DNA of 64,000 bases. It comes from Microbulbifer variabilis (GTDB lineage Bacteria > Pseudomonadota > Gammaproteobacteria > Pseudomonadales > Cellvibrionaceae). The stretch spans positions 4,625,001 through 4,689,000 of the forward strand of contig NZ_CP092418.1 in the NCBI RefSeq assembly GCF_023716485.1. Direction: 5' to 3'. Shown here one piece after another: positions 9,646 to 18,476 of this stretch. Every line of letters starts with the position of its first letter. Within the stretch, counting starts at the first letter, position 1. A program made the translations under genes and the position numbers. The notes beneath the pieces were generated by a model, which did not search any database, was not told where the DNA came from, and was given only the letters and a program-made list of their open reading frames with translations.

Positions 9646-9742
9646 GAAAGAAATTCTGTGTGCGTCCATTTGGCACACATAAAGGGGCTTGGCCCCTGCC
9701 GGGCCTCTCCGGGGGGAACTTTCGCTTACCGGAGATTGCACT

Positions 9743-10243
9743 ATGAATAGAGCTGTTAAGACGGCTTTTATTGCCGTCACGGTATGCACGGCCCTAACTT
9801 TAGGTGCCTGTGCAACCGATAGTTACTATAACGGTGGCTACTACGGCGGTTACTACAGAGGAGGGGGAGTGGCCTACACCTCTTCCTTTGTTTACCCTTA
9901 CGCAACCCCGAACTACTATCCCTCCAGTAATATCTATGTCTCTTACCGCACACCGGTTTACCAGTATTACCGGGCAACCCCACGCTATGGCTATTATTAT
10001 CGCGGTGCCTATTCCTATTACCGCGCACCAGGTTATCGCGGCAACCCCCGCTACCGGGCCAGGTACTTTTATCGCGGGCTTCCCTACTACAACCGCTTTA
10101 ACTCCCCCGGTGCTGCACAAATCCGCTATCGTGCCCAGCACCGTTACTATCGCGGCGGCCACCGAGGATATCGCAGCCACCGCAGCTATAGAGTGCGTGG
10201 ACACCATCGCGTCCGCGGTGGATATCACCATAGAAGACGCTAG
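9743..10243 (+). CDS. Tyrosine/arginine/glycine-rich lipoprotein
   Basis: This 166-residue precursor starts at ATG 9743 after a GGAG element. Its signal sequence ends in the lipobox LGAC (cysteine at about residue 20). The mature protein is low in complexity and built of YYGGYY, RYYRG and HRGYRSHRSYR-like repeats, and becomes strongly basic (Arg, His) at its C-terminus. Similar short Tyr/Arg-rich lipoproteins occur beside envelope genes in marine gammaproteobacteria, without a known function. The open frame reaches back to 9689, but only this start gives a signal peptide. Confidence 0.7.
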   Translation: MNRAVKTAFIAVTVCTALTLGACATDSYYNGGYYGGYYRGGGVAYTSSFVYPYATPNYYPSSNIYVSYRTPVYQYYRATPRYGYYYRGAYSYYRAPGYRGNPRYRARYFYRGLPYYNRFNSPGAAQIRYRAQHRYYRGGHRGYRSHRSYRVRGHHRVRGGYHHRRR

Positions 10244-10672
10244 CGTTTAGCTGCTATTAATCCAGCCTTGAAATAGCTGAAATCCAGATATTTCATTTTG
10301 CCCGCAAAATGCCGGTACAGATCAATAACATTACCGGTATTTTGCGGACTCACCAATCCACAAAACAACATCAATACAAATTTTAAATGGGTCCGCTAAT
10401 AACTTTGAATTAATCATTTAGAAATATTCGATTACTTATTTGCACGCAAAAAAAAGAGTGATCAGAAAAATCTCTCTTCGATAACTCACATCCACTCCAC
10501 AATAATGACCGGCGAGTTTACTCACTGGCTACCAACGCCTGGCTTATCTTTAGCCATTCAACAGCTCTGTCGCCACTTTTTGCAAATTGGCGTTCTTTTC
10601 CTCACTTTGACAGCTATTACCACTACCCTGAGTTAAGAAAGCGAATCCTGTAAACCTTGCGAGGTAAGTGCA
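10244..10672. other. Intergenic stretch with one long hairpin
   Basis: I see no gene in this A+T-rich stretch. Its one clear structure is an inverted repeat with 16-bp arms at 10302-10317 and 10332-10347 (CCGCAAAAT and ATTTTGCGG at the outer ends, CCGGTA and TACCGG inside) with a single G-T mismatch and a 14-base loop. It has no U-tract after it. Confidence 0.5.
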
Positions 10673-10861
10673 GTGCAGAAACTCCTGCCGAAACTGCTGC
10701 CGAAACTGCTTGCAGTGACACTGGTAATAGTCATTATCGGCTGTTCCACAACTAAATCACAGGGCACCCCAAAATCTTTATCACTCAACGGAAAAAAATT
10801 TCACTGCGTTGAACAGGAACTGGAAACAAAAACTCTAGTGCGCTGCGCACGTTCCGGCTAA
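10673..10861 (+). CDS. Small lipoprotein, 62 residues
   Basis: A GTG start follows the purine-rich GCGAGGTAAG. The product has a basic, leucine-rich leader with a short duplication (KLLPKLLPKLL), a hydrophobic core and the lipobox IIGC. The mature peptide is only about 38 residues, with two more Cys (HCVEQ, VRCARSG). It belongs to no family that I can name. Short length and a non-ATG start keep confidence moderate, while the intact leader and lipobox speak for a real gene. Confidence 0.5.
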   Translation: MQKLLPKLLPKLLAVTLVIVIIGCSTTKSQGTPKSLSLNGKKFHCVEQELETKTLVRCARSG

Positions 10862-10915
10862 AAACGAATTTATTAAATACCAGAAAAATACAGATAAAAA
10901 AGTAGGGATTTCGAT

Positions 10916-10950
10916 TTAAAAAAAAATTGAATTTTCGCCCAGAGCGAAAA
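10916..10950 (-). terminator. Probable terminator of pyk
   Basis: Read on the minus strand, TTTTCGC and GCGAAAA form a 7-bp stem with a 5-base loop a few bases after the stop codon. A run of nine T lies about six bases further on. Confidence 0.5.
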
Positions 10951-10956
10951 AAATGC

Positions 10957-12393
10957 TTACTCAACTCTTACGACCCTTAGGGTATCGGTCTGGCCGCCGG
11001 CATCTTGTCGATAGCCACGGGAAACCAAGACAAAATCCCCCGATTTTAAAAGACTTCGCTGCTTCAAATGGTCGATTGCCTTGTGGTCACGGGAGGGGCC
11101 ATCCATACCCGCCACCGCCATTAAAACCGGATCGACGCCGCGATAAAGGGCAACCCGGTTACAAACTCTACGATGCCGGCAAAAGGCGTAAATCGGAATG
11201 GCTGCGCGAACCCTGGACATCAAAAGGGCTGTGTTGCCCGTTTCTGTCTGGCAGATAATAGCCTTGATATCTCGACAGTGATTGGCAATGGTGATGGCAG
11301 CCATAGCGATACAGGCATCCCCGGCAGGGTAATTGCCACGCAAACTATCCGAAGGGCGCTGTGTTGCACGGTGTTTTTCCGCCCCAATAATTACCTCGTC
11401 CATATGCCGAACAGTCTCCACCGGGTAGTCCCCGCTGGCGGTTTCCGCCGACAACATTACCGCATCGGTGCCATCCAACACCGCATTGGCGACATCACAC
11501 ACCTCCGCCCTCGTAGGCACAGGGCTGGAGATCATTGACTCCATCATCTGTGTTGCCGTAATTACCGTGCGATTCAGATAGCGGGCAAAACGAATTAAAT
11601 GTTTTTGCACCCCCATCAATTCCGCATCGCCAATCTCTACTGCCAGATCGCCGCGCGCCACCATGATGACATCGCTCGCCAGAATCAGCTCCTGCAAGTG
11701 TTCATCAGAAGAGATCGCCTCGGCCCGTTCAATCTTGGCGACAATCTGGCTGCTACCCCCCGCCTGCTGTAGAAGCTCCCGCGCCCTATGAATATCCCGC
11801 GCATCGCGAGGAAAGGACACCGCCAAGTAGTCCAACTGCAGATCGGCGACAACTTGAATATCGCACAAATCCTTGTCCGTTAATGCAGGCGCGGTGAGGC
11901 CACCGCCCCGCTTGTTAATTCCTTTTCGATTGGAGAGCCAGCCCCCATCCTGTACCTCAGTGATAACCGCACTGCCTTCAATTTTCTTGATCTGCAGACT
12001 GAGCCGCCCGTCGTCCAGCAGCAGGGTATCTCCGGGGCGGCAGTCCTCGGCCAGCTCGGCGTAATCCACCGAAACCCCGGCGCTGTTGCCCTGCTCCCTT
12101 GGCCAAGTGGGGTCCAGAGTAAACTCGGCTCCAGAGCTGAGATGCACACCGCCATTGGTGAACTTGCCCACACGAATTTTCGGCCCCTGAAGATCACCCA
12201 ATATGGCGATATGACACCCTTGGCGAGCGGCCTCTGCCCGAACCTGCTCAGCGCGGCGGCGGTGCTCGTCGATTTCACCATGGGAAAAATTCAGGCGCAC
12301 GATGTTCACCCCGGCGGCGACCAGTTGCCCCAGGGTGTCCCCCTTATCGGTTGAGGGACCCAGTGTTGCGACTATTTTTGTCCGCCGGATCAT
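10957..12393 (-). CDS. pyk: Pyruvate kinase
   Basis: This 478-residue glycolytic enzyme transfers phosphate from phosphoenolpyruvate to ADP in the cytoplasm. The N-terminal RTKIVATLGPS, RLNFSHG (about 34), GDLQGPKIR (about 68), VAKIERAEA (about 218), MVARGDLAVEIG (about 245) and the TATQMMESM signature (about 280) are all present, followed by the C-terminal domain with TETGNTA (about 382). The length matches the PykA-type bacterial enzyme. It is a single-gene unit, divergent from the lipoprotein gene at 12575. Confidence 0.96.
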   Translation of the reverse strand: MIRRTKIVATLGPSTDKGDTLGQLVAAGVNIVRLNFSHGEIDEHRRRAEQVRAEAARQGCHIAILGDLQGPKIRVGKFTNGGVHLSSGAEFTLDPTWPREQGNSAGVSVDYAELAEDCRPGDTLLLDDGRLSLQIKKIEGSAVITEVQDGGWLSNRKGINKRGGGLTAPALTDKDLCDIQVVADLQLDYLAVSFPRDARDIHRARELLQQAGGSSQIVAKIERAEAISSDEHLQELILASDVIMVARGDLAVEIGDAELMGVQKHLIRFARYLNRTVITATQMMESMISSPVPTRAEVCDVANAVLDGTDAVMLSAETASGDYPVETVRHMDEVIIGAEKHRATQRPSDSLRGNYPAGDACIAMAAITIANHCRDIKAIICQTETGNTALLMSRVRAAIPIYAFCRHRRVCNRVALYRGVDPVLMAVAGMDGPSRDHKAIDHLKQRSLLKSGDFVLVSRGYRQDAGGQTDTLRVVRVE

Positions 12394-12574
12394 GCCGCAC
12401 CTAGCCTCGTTTTACTGCCCGGATAGCACTCGCTTTCACAGGTGAAGCATAGCTTGTCACACCTGTCGTCTCTCAACAGAGGCCAGCGACTAAGCTTTGC
12501 ATAGAGCGGGTTATAGGCTAAAGCGACAGGCCCGTTTGAGATTGTAGGTGCAAGGGTCAGGGAGTAACTCGCCG

Positions 12575-13048
12575 ATGAGCAGGTTGGTGCAACTGTGGCT
12601 GCTAGGGGCCCTACTGGTCATTGGCGGATGCCTGTCGAACAGTGCGGAAGAAGCCCGAGTTGTGCAGAGTGCGGGAACAGCAAGTTCAGTCTGCAATAAG
12701 AAGTGGCAGCTGGTACGCCTGCGTATTAACGGCGCTGCGGTGCCGATCCAGAAGCCTGCAGATTTTACTTTCGTGTGTAATCTCGATGGCAATGTGATGG
12801 GGCGCAGCGGTATTAATACCTACCGTGGCGAGCTGCAGATAACTGAAAACGGCCTGATGTTGTGGGACAGTTCCAGCTTCGCCTCGACCAAGATGAGCGG
12901 CCCGGAGATCCTACTGCAGCAGGAAAATGCCTACCTGCGCGCCCTGGCCGGTACTCGCCAGGCATTTACCAAGTCCCGCGGTAAGCGTTTGATCCTTCGC
13001 GACGCCTCTGGCGATATTTATATTGAATATGTCAGGGCAGGATCTTGA
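12575..13048 (+). CDS. META/HslJ-like domain lipoprotein
   Basis: The 157-residue protein has a signal peptide with lipobox IGGC. It continues with a META-type fold: WQLVRLRINGAAV, then FTFVCNLDGNVMGRSGINTYRGEL, then a helix with LLQQENAYLRAL, and a final strand set with RLILRDASG. META domains, as in HslJ, occur in envelope stress lipoproteins of unknown mechanism. ATG 12575 is preferred because AGGGAG precedes it and the signal peptide begins there. A second gene of the same design follows, suggesting tandem duplication. Confidence 0.75.
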   Translation: MSRLVQLWLLGALLVIGGCLSNSAEEARVVQSAGTASSVCNKKWQLVRLRINGAAVPIQKPADFTFVCNLDGNVMGRSGINTYRGELQITENGLMLWDSSSFASTKMSGPEILLQQENAYLRALAGTRQAFTKSRGKRLILRDASGDIYIEYVRAGS

Positions 13049-13112
13049 ACACCACCACAGACCACTGATAGCTTTTACGATTAAATGTCGCAAAAACAAT
13101 GAGAACGACATC

Positions 13113-13610
13113 ATGCCGCGATCTCACTTACGCTTGCAGCTTGTGGTCCCAGCCGTATTGAGCCTGCTTTTTTCCGGGTGTATGTCTTTCAGGGAGCCCA
13201 CTCCCCAGCCCCCCAAACAGCCGGCGTGGTCTGCCTGTGAGCACGACTGGATACTCTCAAACCTCCGAGATGGCGAGAACACCTACGAGTACACGCTACT
13301 GTGGAAAAAGTTCTGGCGCGAGCGCCCATTCTTTACCTGTGATCGCTTCGGCTACGTACGGGGTAACGGTGGCATCAACCCCTATCTGGGGCGCTTTTCT
13401 CTCGAGAGCAGCGGCGAACTTTCCTGGCCCAGGTCGCCGATTATCTCCAGAGTGGGAGGTCGCCGCCCCAGTGATGAACTAGAGGCCGACTACCTGAAAG
13501 CCCTGCGCAAAACCCGTTTTCTCGAAGTGGTGGGCGACAAGCTGATCTTGAGCAGTAATGACAAATCCACACGGCTAGAATTTAACCGGGTCGATGACAT
13601 TATGCGTTGA
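13113..13610 (+). CDS. Second META/HslJ-like lipoprotein
   Basis: The 165-residue precursor has a lipobox (FSGC, about residue 23), a proline-rich linker (PTPQPPKQP) and a divergent META-like domain. W.LS.LRDGENTYEYT, FTCDRFGYVRGNGGINPYLGRF, LEADYLKALRKTRFL and LILSSNDKSTRLEF align by eye with the preceding protein. The frame extends back to 13023, overlapping the first gene, but the signal peptide starts at ATG 13113. The two genes are probably diverged duplicates in one operon. Their substrate or partner is unknown. Confidence 0.7.
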   Translation: MPRSHLRLQLVVPAVLSLLFSGCMSFREPTPQPPKQPAWSACEHDWILSNLRDGENTYEYTLLWKKFWRERPFFTCDRFGYVRGNGGINPYLGRFSLESSGELSWPRSPIISRVGGRRPSDELEADYLKALRKTRFLEVVGDKLILSSNDKSTRLEFNRVDDIMR

Positions 13611-13642
13611 ATTCCCGGTACCAATGCCTGTAGCGCAGCCAT

Positions 13643-13667
13643 AAAAAAGGCGACCCAAAGGGTCGCC
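13643..13667 (-). terminator. Intrinsic terminator of the smr operon
   Basis: On the minus strand an 8-bp GC-rich stem (GGCGACCC/GGGTCGCC, 3-base loop) is followed by TTTTTT. It ends the thioesterase-SDR-Smr transcript. Confidence 0.85.
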
Positions 13668-13778
13668 AATATTACAATCAAGAAGAATCAAAAAGATGAG
13701 TCAGATGCGCATTCACGTTGGAAAGCCTCGGCGCGTATCATAGTGCCCACAGATGACAAAAAAATGACATAGCGGTCC

Positions 13779-14366
13779 TTAAAAACGCCGCTGATGTCTC
13801 TCCAGATTCTCCTGACGCTTGCGCTCGCTCTTGCGCAGCAAAAGGTAAGTAGCGCCCATACCACCATGTTGTTTTTGCGCGCTGTGGAATGCCAGCACCT
13901 CATCCAGTTGCGGCAGCCAATGATAGATACAGCTTTTCAAAAGTGCGGGCTGCTTGCGGCCCTCGCCCTTGCCGTGGGTAATAAGCGCACAGCGCACATC
14001 CGCCTCGACACAATCACGCACAAACTCCACAACGGCGCTGCGCGCCATTTCCACCGAGTGACGATGCAGGTCGAGACGTGCATCCACCGTGTACTTGCCC
14101 AGGCGCAGATTGCGATAAACACCGTTCTGCACCCCATCGCGCTTGAATTCGATAGGGTCCCAGGGCGCCACAAGCTCAATATACTCACCGGAAAGAGGGT
14201 TCATTTCGCTCTCGGTCAAACGCGTCGCAGCAGCACGGCGCTCGCGCAAGATACGCTCGGATGGCTCGCTCTCCTTGCGCAGGGTGACGCGGCGCTCCTG
14301 CACCAGCGGTTTCACGTCTCCCAGCTCACCGAGAGCGTCTTTAAATAGCTTGCTGTCGCCGCTCAT
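13779..14366 (-). CDS. Smr-domain endonuclease-like protein (SmrA/YdaL type)
   Basis: In this 195-residue protein the C-terminal part, from about residue 90, is an Smr domain: LDLHRHSVEMARSAVVEFV, ALITHGKGEGR (catalytic-type HGKG loop), and VLAFHSAQKQHGGMGATYLLLR. Smr domains of this kind nick or cleave nucleic acids. E. coli SmrA and SmrB are the best-known relatives. The N-terminal 90 residues are charged and match the SmrA-type extension (FKDALGELGDVKPL). It is the last gene of a three-gene unit, 18 bases after the SDR gene. Confidence 0.88.
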   Translation of the reverse strand: MSGDSKLFKDALGELGDVKPLVQERRVTLRKESEPSERILRERRAAATRLTESEMNPLSGEYIELVAPWDPIEFKRDGVQNGVYRNLRLGKYTVDARLDLHRHSVEMARSAVVEFVRDCVEADVRCALITHGKGEGRKQPALLKSCIYHWLPQLDEVLAFHSAQKQHGGMGATYLLLRKSERKRQENLERHQRRF

Positions 14367-14384
14367 GAAATACCCCCGCCAGCG

Positions 14385-15248
14385 TCAGTCCAAAAATAAA
14401 TCCTTAGTCAGGTCCCCCGCATTATCGGGGTTGTGGGCATAGTCGGTAAAATCTTTTACCCCGCGTTCCACCAGAAGTTCCTCATCGATCAGCTGACACC
14501 CGCTCAAGGCGGCTTCCTTGGTGATCAGTACTTCGTAGGCAGCATCGGCCATAATCGCCGGCCTGCGGCTCTGTTCAAACATCTCGCGGCTACCCACGGC
14601 AAACTCAATGGCGGCGGTAGCCACCAGAGTGCGCGGCCACAGAGTATTAACGGCAACCCCCGCCTCGCGCAACTCCTCCGCCAACCCCAGGCTGAGGATA
14701 GTCATGCCAAACTTGGACAGTGCGTAGGGCGCAAAAGGCCCCAGCCACTTGGGCTGTAGGTTAAGCGGTGGACACAGGCTGAGGATATGGGCGCTATCCG
14801 ATTTCTTCAGGTAGGGAATCGCCAGGTGTGCCGTCAGGTACACTGCGCGGCTGTTGATGTCTTGCATCAGATCGTAACGCTTGGGCGGGGTGGACTCGAC
14901 ATTGCTCAGGTTGATCGCGCCGGCGTTATTGATCACTGCATCGATACCACCAAACTTGTCGGCTGCCTGCGCCATCGCTTCCTGCACCCGCTGCTCATCG
15001 CGCACATCCACCTGCAGGGCCAAGGCCTTACCGCCAGCGCTCTCCACCTCCTGCGCTACAGAGAAGATGGTGCCGGGTAGCTTCGGGTGGGGCTCTGCGG
15101 ACTTGGCGGCGATCACAATATTAGCGCCATCCGCCGCGCACTTGAGCGCTATAGCACGGCCAATACCGCGGCTAGCGCCAGTGATAAAGATGGTCTTGTC
15201 CTTAAGCGCCCCTGTGTTTTCTGTCAGGGTTACAAACTCTTCACTCAT
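14385..15248 (-). CDS. Short-chain dehydrogenase/reductase, HSDL2-like
   Basis: This 287-residue NAD(P)-dependent oxidoreductase shows the SDR motifs TGASRGIG (about residue 24), NNAG (about 108) and the catalytic YALSK (about 174). The central AAKSAEPHPKLPGTIFSVAQEVE segment, with an extended substrate loop, is typical of the hydroxysteroid-dehydrogenase-like-2 branch that acts on lipid or fatty-acyl substrates. It is preceded five bases upstream by a thioesterase gene, which supports a role in fatty-acid or acyl-CoA turnover. The exact substrate is unknown. Confidence 0.85.
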   Translation of the reverse strand: MSEEFVTLTENTGALKDKTIFITGASRGIGRAIALKCAADGANIVIAAKSAEPHPKLPGTIFSVAQEVESAGGKALALQVDVRDEQRVQEAMAQAADKFGGIDAVINNAGAINLSNVESTPPKRYDLMQDINSRAVYLTAHLAIPYLKKSDSAHILSLCPPLNLQPKWLGPFAPYALSKFGMTILSLGLAEELREAGVAVNTLWPRTLVATAAIEFAVGSREMFEQSRRPAIMADAAYEVLITKEAALSGCQLIDEELLVERGVKDFTDYAHNPDNAGDLTKDLFLD

Positions 15249-15253
15249 TTTTT

Positions 15254-15694
15254 TCAGCCTCCGGGGGCAGTCACTGCCGGACTGTAAATTTCCTTGAAGA
15301 TCGCCGGCATGCGCTTCGGTCTACCACTGGAAAGTTCGATGCATACCAACCGCCACTGGGCCCGCAATACCAATGCTCCATCGGCGGCGCGAAAGACTTG
15401 AAAGTGGCGGGTCATATTCAGGCGCCCATCCACCTCGGTGAGCCAGGTGCCGAATACCAGTTCATTCGCCTCTTTCGCCGCCAGTATATAGTCATATTGC
15501 CCATGACGAATGGCCATTCCCCGGTCGAGGTCCTGGTAATTTATGACATCCAGACCCAATGCGGCACTATGGGCCCAGGCGGTAGCCTCGCACCAACGCA
15601 CATACTCGGCATTATTAGCATGGTGTAATCCATCCACATGCTCAGCACTTACCCTGACTCTGTGGATAAAGGGATTGGGTAAATCCCATTGCAT
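15254..15694 (-). CDS. Acyl-CoA thioesterase, hotdog fold (4HBT)
   Basis: This 146-residue single-hotdog protein has the 4-hydroxybenzoyl-CoA thioesterase-like motif HVDGLHHANNAEYVRWCE (the Asp is the likely catalytic acid, residue about 20), followed by the strand pattern RHFQVFRAADGALVLRAQWRLVCI. Such enzymes hydrolyse acyl-CoA thioesters in the cytoplasm. It is the first gene of the thioesterase-SDR-Smr operon. Immediately upstream the sequence changes to the A+T-rich phage remnant. Confidence 0.85.
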   Translation of the reverse strand: MQWDLPNPFIHRVRVSAEHVDGLHHANNAEYVRWCEATAWAHSAALGLDVINYQDLDRGMAIRHGQYDYILAAKEANELVFGTWLTEVDGRLNMTRHFQVFRAADGALVLRAQWRLVCIELSSGRPKRMPAIFKEIYSPAVTAPGG

Positions 15695-15752
15695 AGGCAG
15701 CCCCCGCTGGATCTCATAAATGACTGGTATTTATTTTTACTAAAAATGGATA

Positions 15753-16420
15753 ATGGTTACTTGTTGTAGATTAAATGTAATTTCTGATGTAACTAATAAA
15801 CAATTTGGGTGCGTTGGTGATGGTGTGGCTGATGATTCAATGATAATACAGAGTCTGGCGACATTTTATAGTGAATATAAGGTAAAGGGGTTGATAACTT
15901 CGCCATGTAATCTAAATAATTCAAATATTAAAGTCTTTAAGAGTGTTGATATTAAGTGTATTGATGATAGGAAGCTGCTTAATGGTTCATTAATCGCTAA
16001 GGAAAGTGTAGGTGCTGATACAGCTATAACAAATAATGTTTTTAAGGGCTTTAGTGTGATTGATGCTCATGGATCAGAATTGATACCTGGAGATATGATT
16101 TTTATTAGGGGTATACTAACTGTCTATCAGCAGATGCTGGGGAAGATCAGTTGGGAGATTCTCCAACAAGAAATTATTTTGCAGAGTTTTTGACTGTACT
16201 TTCTGCAACCAATACAAAAATTACGATACAGGAAGCAATTTAGTGGAATTATACAGTAAGCCCGCAAGGTGAATCAGGCTCCAGAACAGTTTTTACAATT
16301 CAAAAAGTAAATCTTTAGATGATGTTCATTTAAAATTAAATGTTAATGGAAAATCAACAAATGAATTCACCTCTGTTGGTTTGGAGTTTTATAGGAATGG
16401 GCTTGTAACAGGTAACTACC
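15753..16420 (+). pseudogene. Broken tail fibre/spike with pectate-lyase-like start
   Basis: The first 130 codons read DVTNKQFGCVGDGVADDSMIIQ, the entry motif of pectate-lyase-superfamily beta-helix proteins found in phage tail spikes, and continue to GSELIPGDMIFIRG. The frame then shifts near 16110-16140 to a stretch reading GDSPTRNYFAEFLTVLSATN. It meets a TAG at about 16241 and shifts again to SLDDVHLKLNVNGKSTNEF. The pieces are collinear, so it was one gene. It is not functional as a single product. Confidence 0.65.
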
Positions 16421-16421
16421 A

Positions 16422-16788
16422 TGGCTGGTGTCGCTCCCTTTGAAAATGAAGATCACCTAAAAGACCTGGTTAAATTGGCTAAATCGTTTAATTAGGATGG
16501 TAGCCGAACGGTTTACACCGTGGTCGACAAACCGCCAACGTTGGTGATGTTCGTCAAGTTACTTTTACCCATGATTTTAATGTTAATAAGATGGCTAAGT
16601 TTGATACTTGGAGCGTGGATTTTTCGTTAAAACAATTTAATAGCGTGGCTTAGCAAAAAGAGGAGCGTTCTAGCCCTACCGTCGAGCCTGTTGTAGATAG
16701 CGTTACTAGGAAGGTGATTAGCACAACAATAGAAGAGGCGGAAGATGTAAATCATGGCAATGTTTATAAATTGCTAAAAAACATATAA
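16422..16788 (+). pseudogene. Broken phage tail-module gene
   Basis: It starts MAGVAPFENEDHLKDLVKLAKSF and meets an early TAG. It continues after one frameshift as GDVRQVTFTHDFNVNKMAKFDTWSVDFSLKQF, then another stop and a Glu/Ser/Val-rich tail ending in LLKNI. The order within a tail cluster suggests a small tail or baseplate component. I cannot assign a named phage protein. Confidence 0.5.
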
Positions 16789-16795
16789 CTATTTG

Positions 16796-17522
16796 ACCAT
16801 AGAATAAAGATAACCAAGCAATTAAAAATTAATGGTAATAATTACAAATTAGTTAGTGATCAAGTTCGCTTGCAAATGCAGACTTCAGGTCATTGAATTT
16901 TGTTGGTTTCTGGTGATGAAAATCCAGTAACGGGAGACCGATTAGAAATTAATACTCAATTAAGTAATAGGGGATTACGTCGAATTTTCTATGGCTTTGT
17001 CGAGTGTGTAACTCCTGTTCAAAATGGCTTGCATAAGGTGGTGGGCCATGGATTCTCAGCGCCACTAAATCAAACCACACCTATTAATTTACGCCATGCA
17101 ATACCGGATAAGGTTCTATAAATAATTAGCAGTAAAACAAGATTGAAATTCATCTTGCCCGATAGTAACTGGGTAAATATTACTCCGGCTAGATTTCAAC
17201 ATATCGGTGGTGGCTATAGGGTGCTGGATTACTTATTAAATGCCAGGCAGTTGTCGAAAGGTTTTTGACACCAATAAACCGAAAGAAAAATTTATATTGA
17301 CGAGATTGGAAAATCTGTACCTAGTAAGAAGTTAGTTAGATTACCTTCTAATATTTTTCAGTCAGTGAGTGTTAATGGAGGAGTCTTGCCTTTGTTACCA
17401 GAGTTACGCTCTGGTGTACAAATTGAAGTAGCAGAAAAACACTCTTTATAAATAGTCTGGATTTTCAAAACGAAACTATGCGTTTAAATTGGCTGGCAAA
17501 CCCTTAGGATAAAAAAATAAGG
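16796..17522 (+). pseudogene. Broken baseplate hub-like protein gene
   Basis: The collinear pieces read KITKQLKINGNNYKLVSDQV, then LLVSGDENPVTGDRLEINTQLS, then LPDSNWVNITPARFQHIGGGYRVLDYLL, then IYIDEIGKSVPSKKLV and a final MRLNWLANP. They are separated by at least four in-frame stops and one or two frameshifts. Hub proteins of contractile phages typically precede the spike gene, as here. The assignment is by context and overall pattern, not by a diagnostic motif. Confidence 0.5.
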
Positions 17523-17531
17523 GCTGTAGCA

Positions 17532-18429
17532 TGAACCCAGAATTAAGAAAACAAATAACCAAGGAGTTTCCAGAGTTGGCTGCGGTTATTATTTGCCCGT
17601 CATGATTGAAGTATTAGCCGTACCCGATACCCCTAAGAAAGGAGGCATTAATGACAGTTACCGACCACGCTTAGGGTTGATGTAGCTTTGTTGGATAGCC
17701 AACTGAAAAGTACATCTATATAAAAATATACTGTGCCAATTTCTTTTCAGGGTAGCGGAGGTTAACGAGGTTTTTTTGATTTACCGCCAAATGGAATGCT
17801 GGTGGAAATCGTTTGGTCAAATGTTTCACCTGAGAGGCCTTTTGTTCGTTCTGTGTTGGGTGAACATCAAGCCTTACCTTGGATGGATGAGCTCAGCATG
17901 CCATGGCAGCAAAGTGAAGATGTAAAGCAGAGCGTGGATGCATCGGGAAAATAGAACCGAAAAACCAATGAAGATATTAAAGATAATTGCTTTAACTATG
18001 AGTTAGAGTCCCACAGAAAAATAGAAACCTTGGATGAATAATTTAAGCGTGTACTTCGACATAGCATTGAAGACATAGATAAAAAAACAAATTTAAGCCA
18101 GCGCCATACATATTATATCGGCCAGCGTATTTAATTTATTATCTCTGGGAAGTATTAATCAGGTGGCAGGAAAGCATATAACCCGTACCGCCACTAAAGA
18201 TATTAGTGACCATACTGGTGGTGAGTCTGAAACAGTAGCAACAAAAATTAATCTAGGATCAAAAACAGTTGATTTAGTTACTCAGGCTGAGGCTTTGGCT
18301 GCACAGGTAGAAGCCTTGGATGATGCTATCAAAAGCCACACTCATGCTAGTGTGGCTGAGTATGCTAAAATAGATAAACCAGATTCATTCAATAGTGTTA
18401 AATCTGATGCAATCAAAATAAAGCCTTAG
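17532..18429 (+). pseudogene. Broken baseplate spike/assembly protein gene (gpV/gp45-like)
   Basis: It begins MNPELRKQITKEFPELAA. It continues through several lesions as a segment reading VPDTPKKGGINDSYRPRL, then FFDLPPNGMLVEIVWSNVSPERPFVRSVLGEHQALPW, and ends in an intact 88-codon stretch (18163-18429) with a coiled helix (QAEALAAQVEALDDAIKSH). The phrase about giving each nozzle a pressure-like OB domain and a C-terminal helix is typical of phage spike proteins, but the functional class is inferred. At least five stops interrupt it. Confidence 0.5.
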
Positions 18430-18476
18430 GCAACTGAGATTAAAGTTACTGAGACTGAAGTTTGATATTCTTGTTA

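Noticed and set aside
16900..17121. Possible free-standing 73-codon gene in the phage remnant
   Set aside because: It is one in-frame segment of the broken hub-like gene and is flanked by continuation of the same protein before and after the stops.
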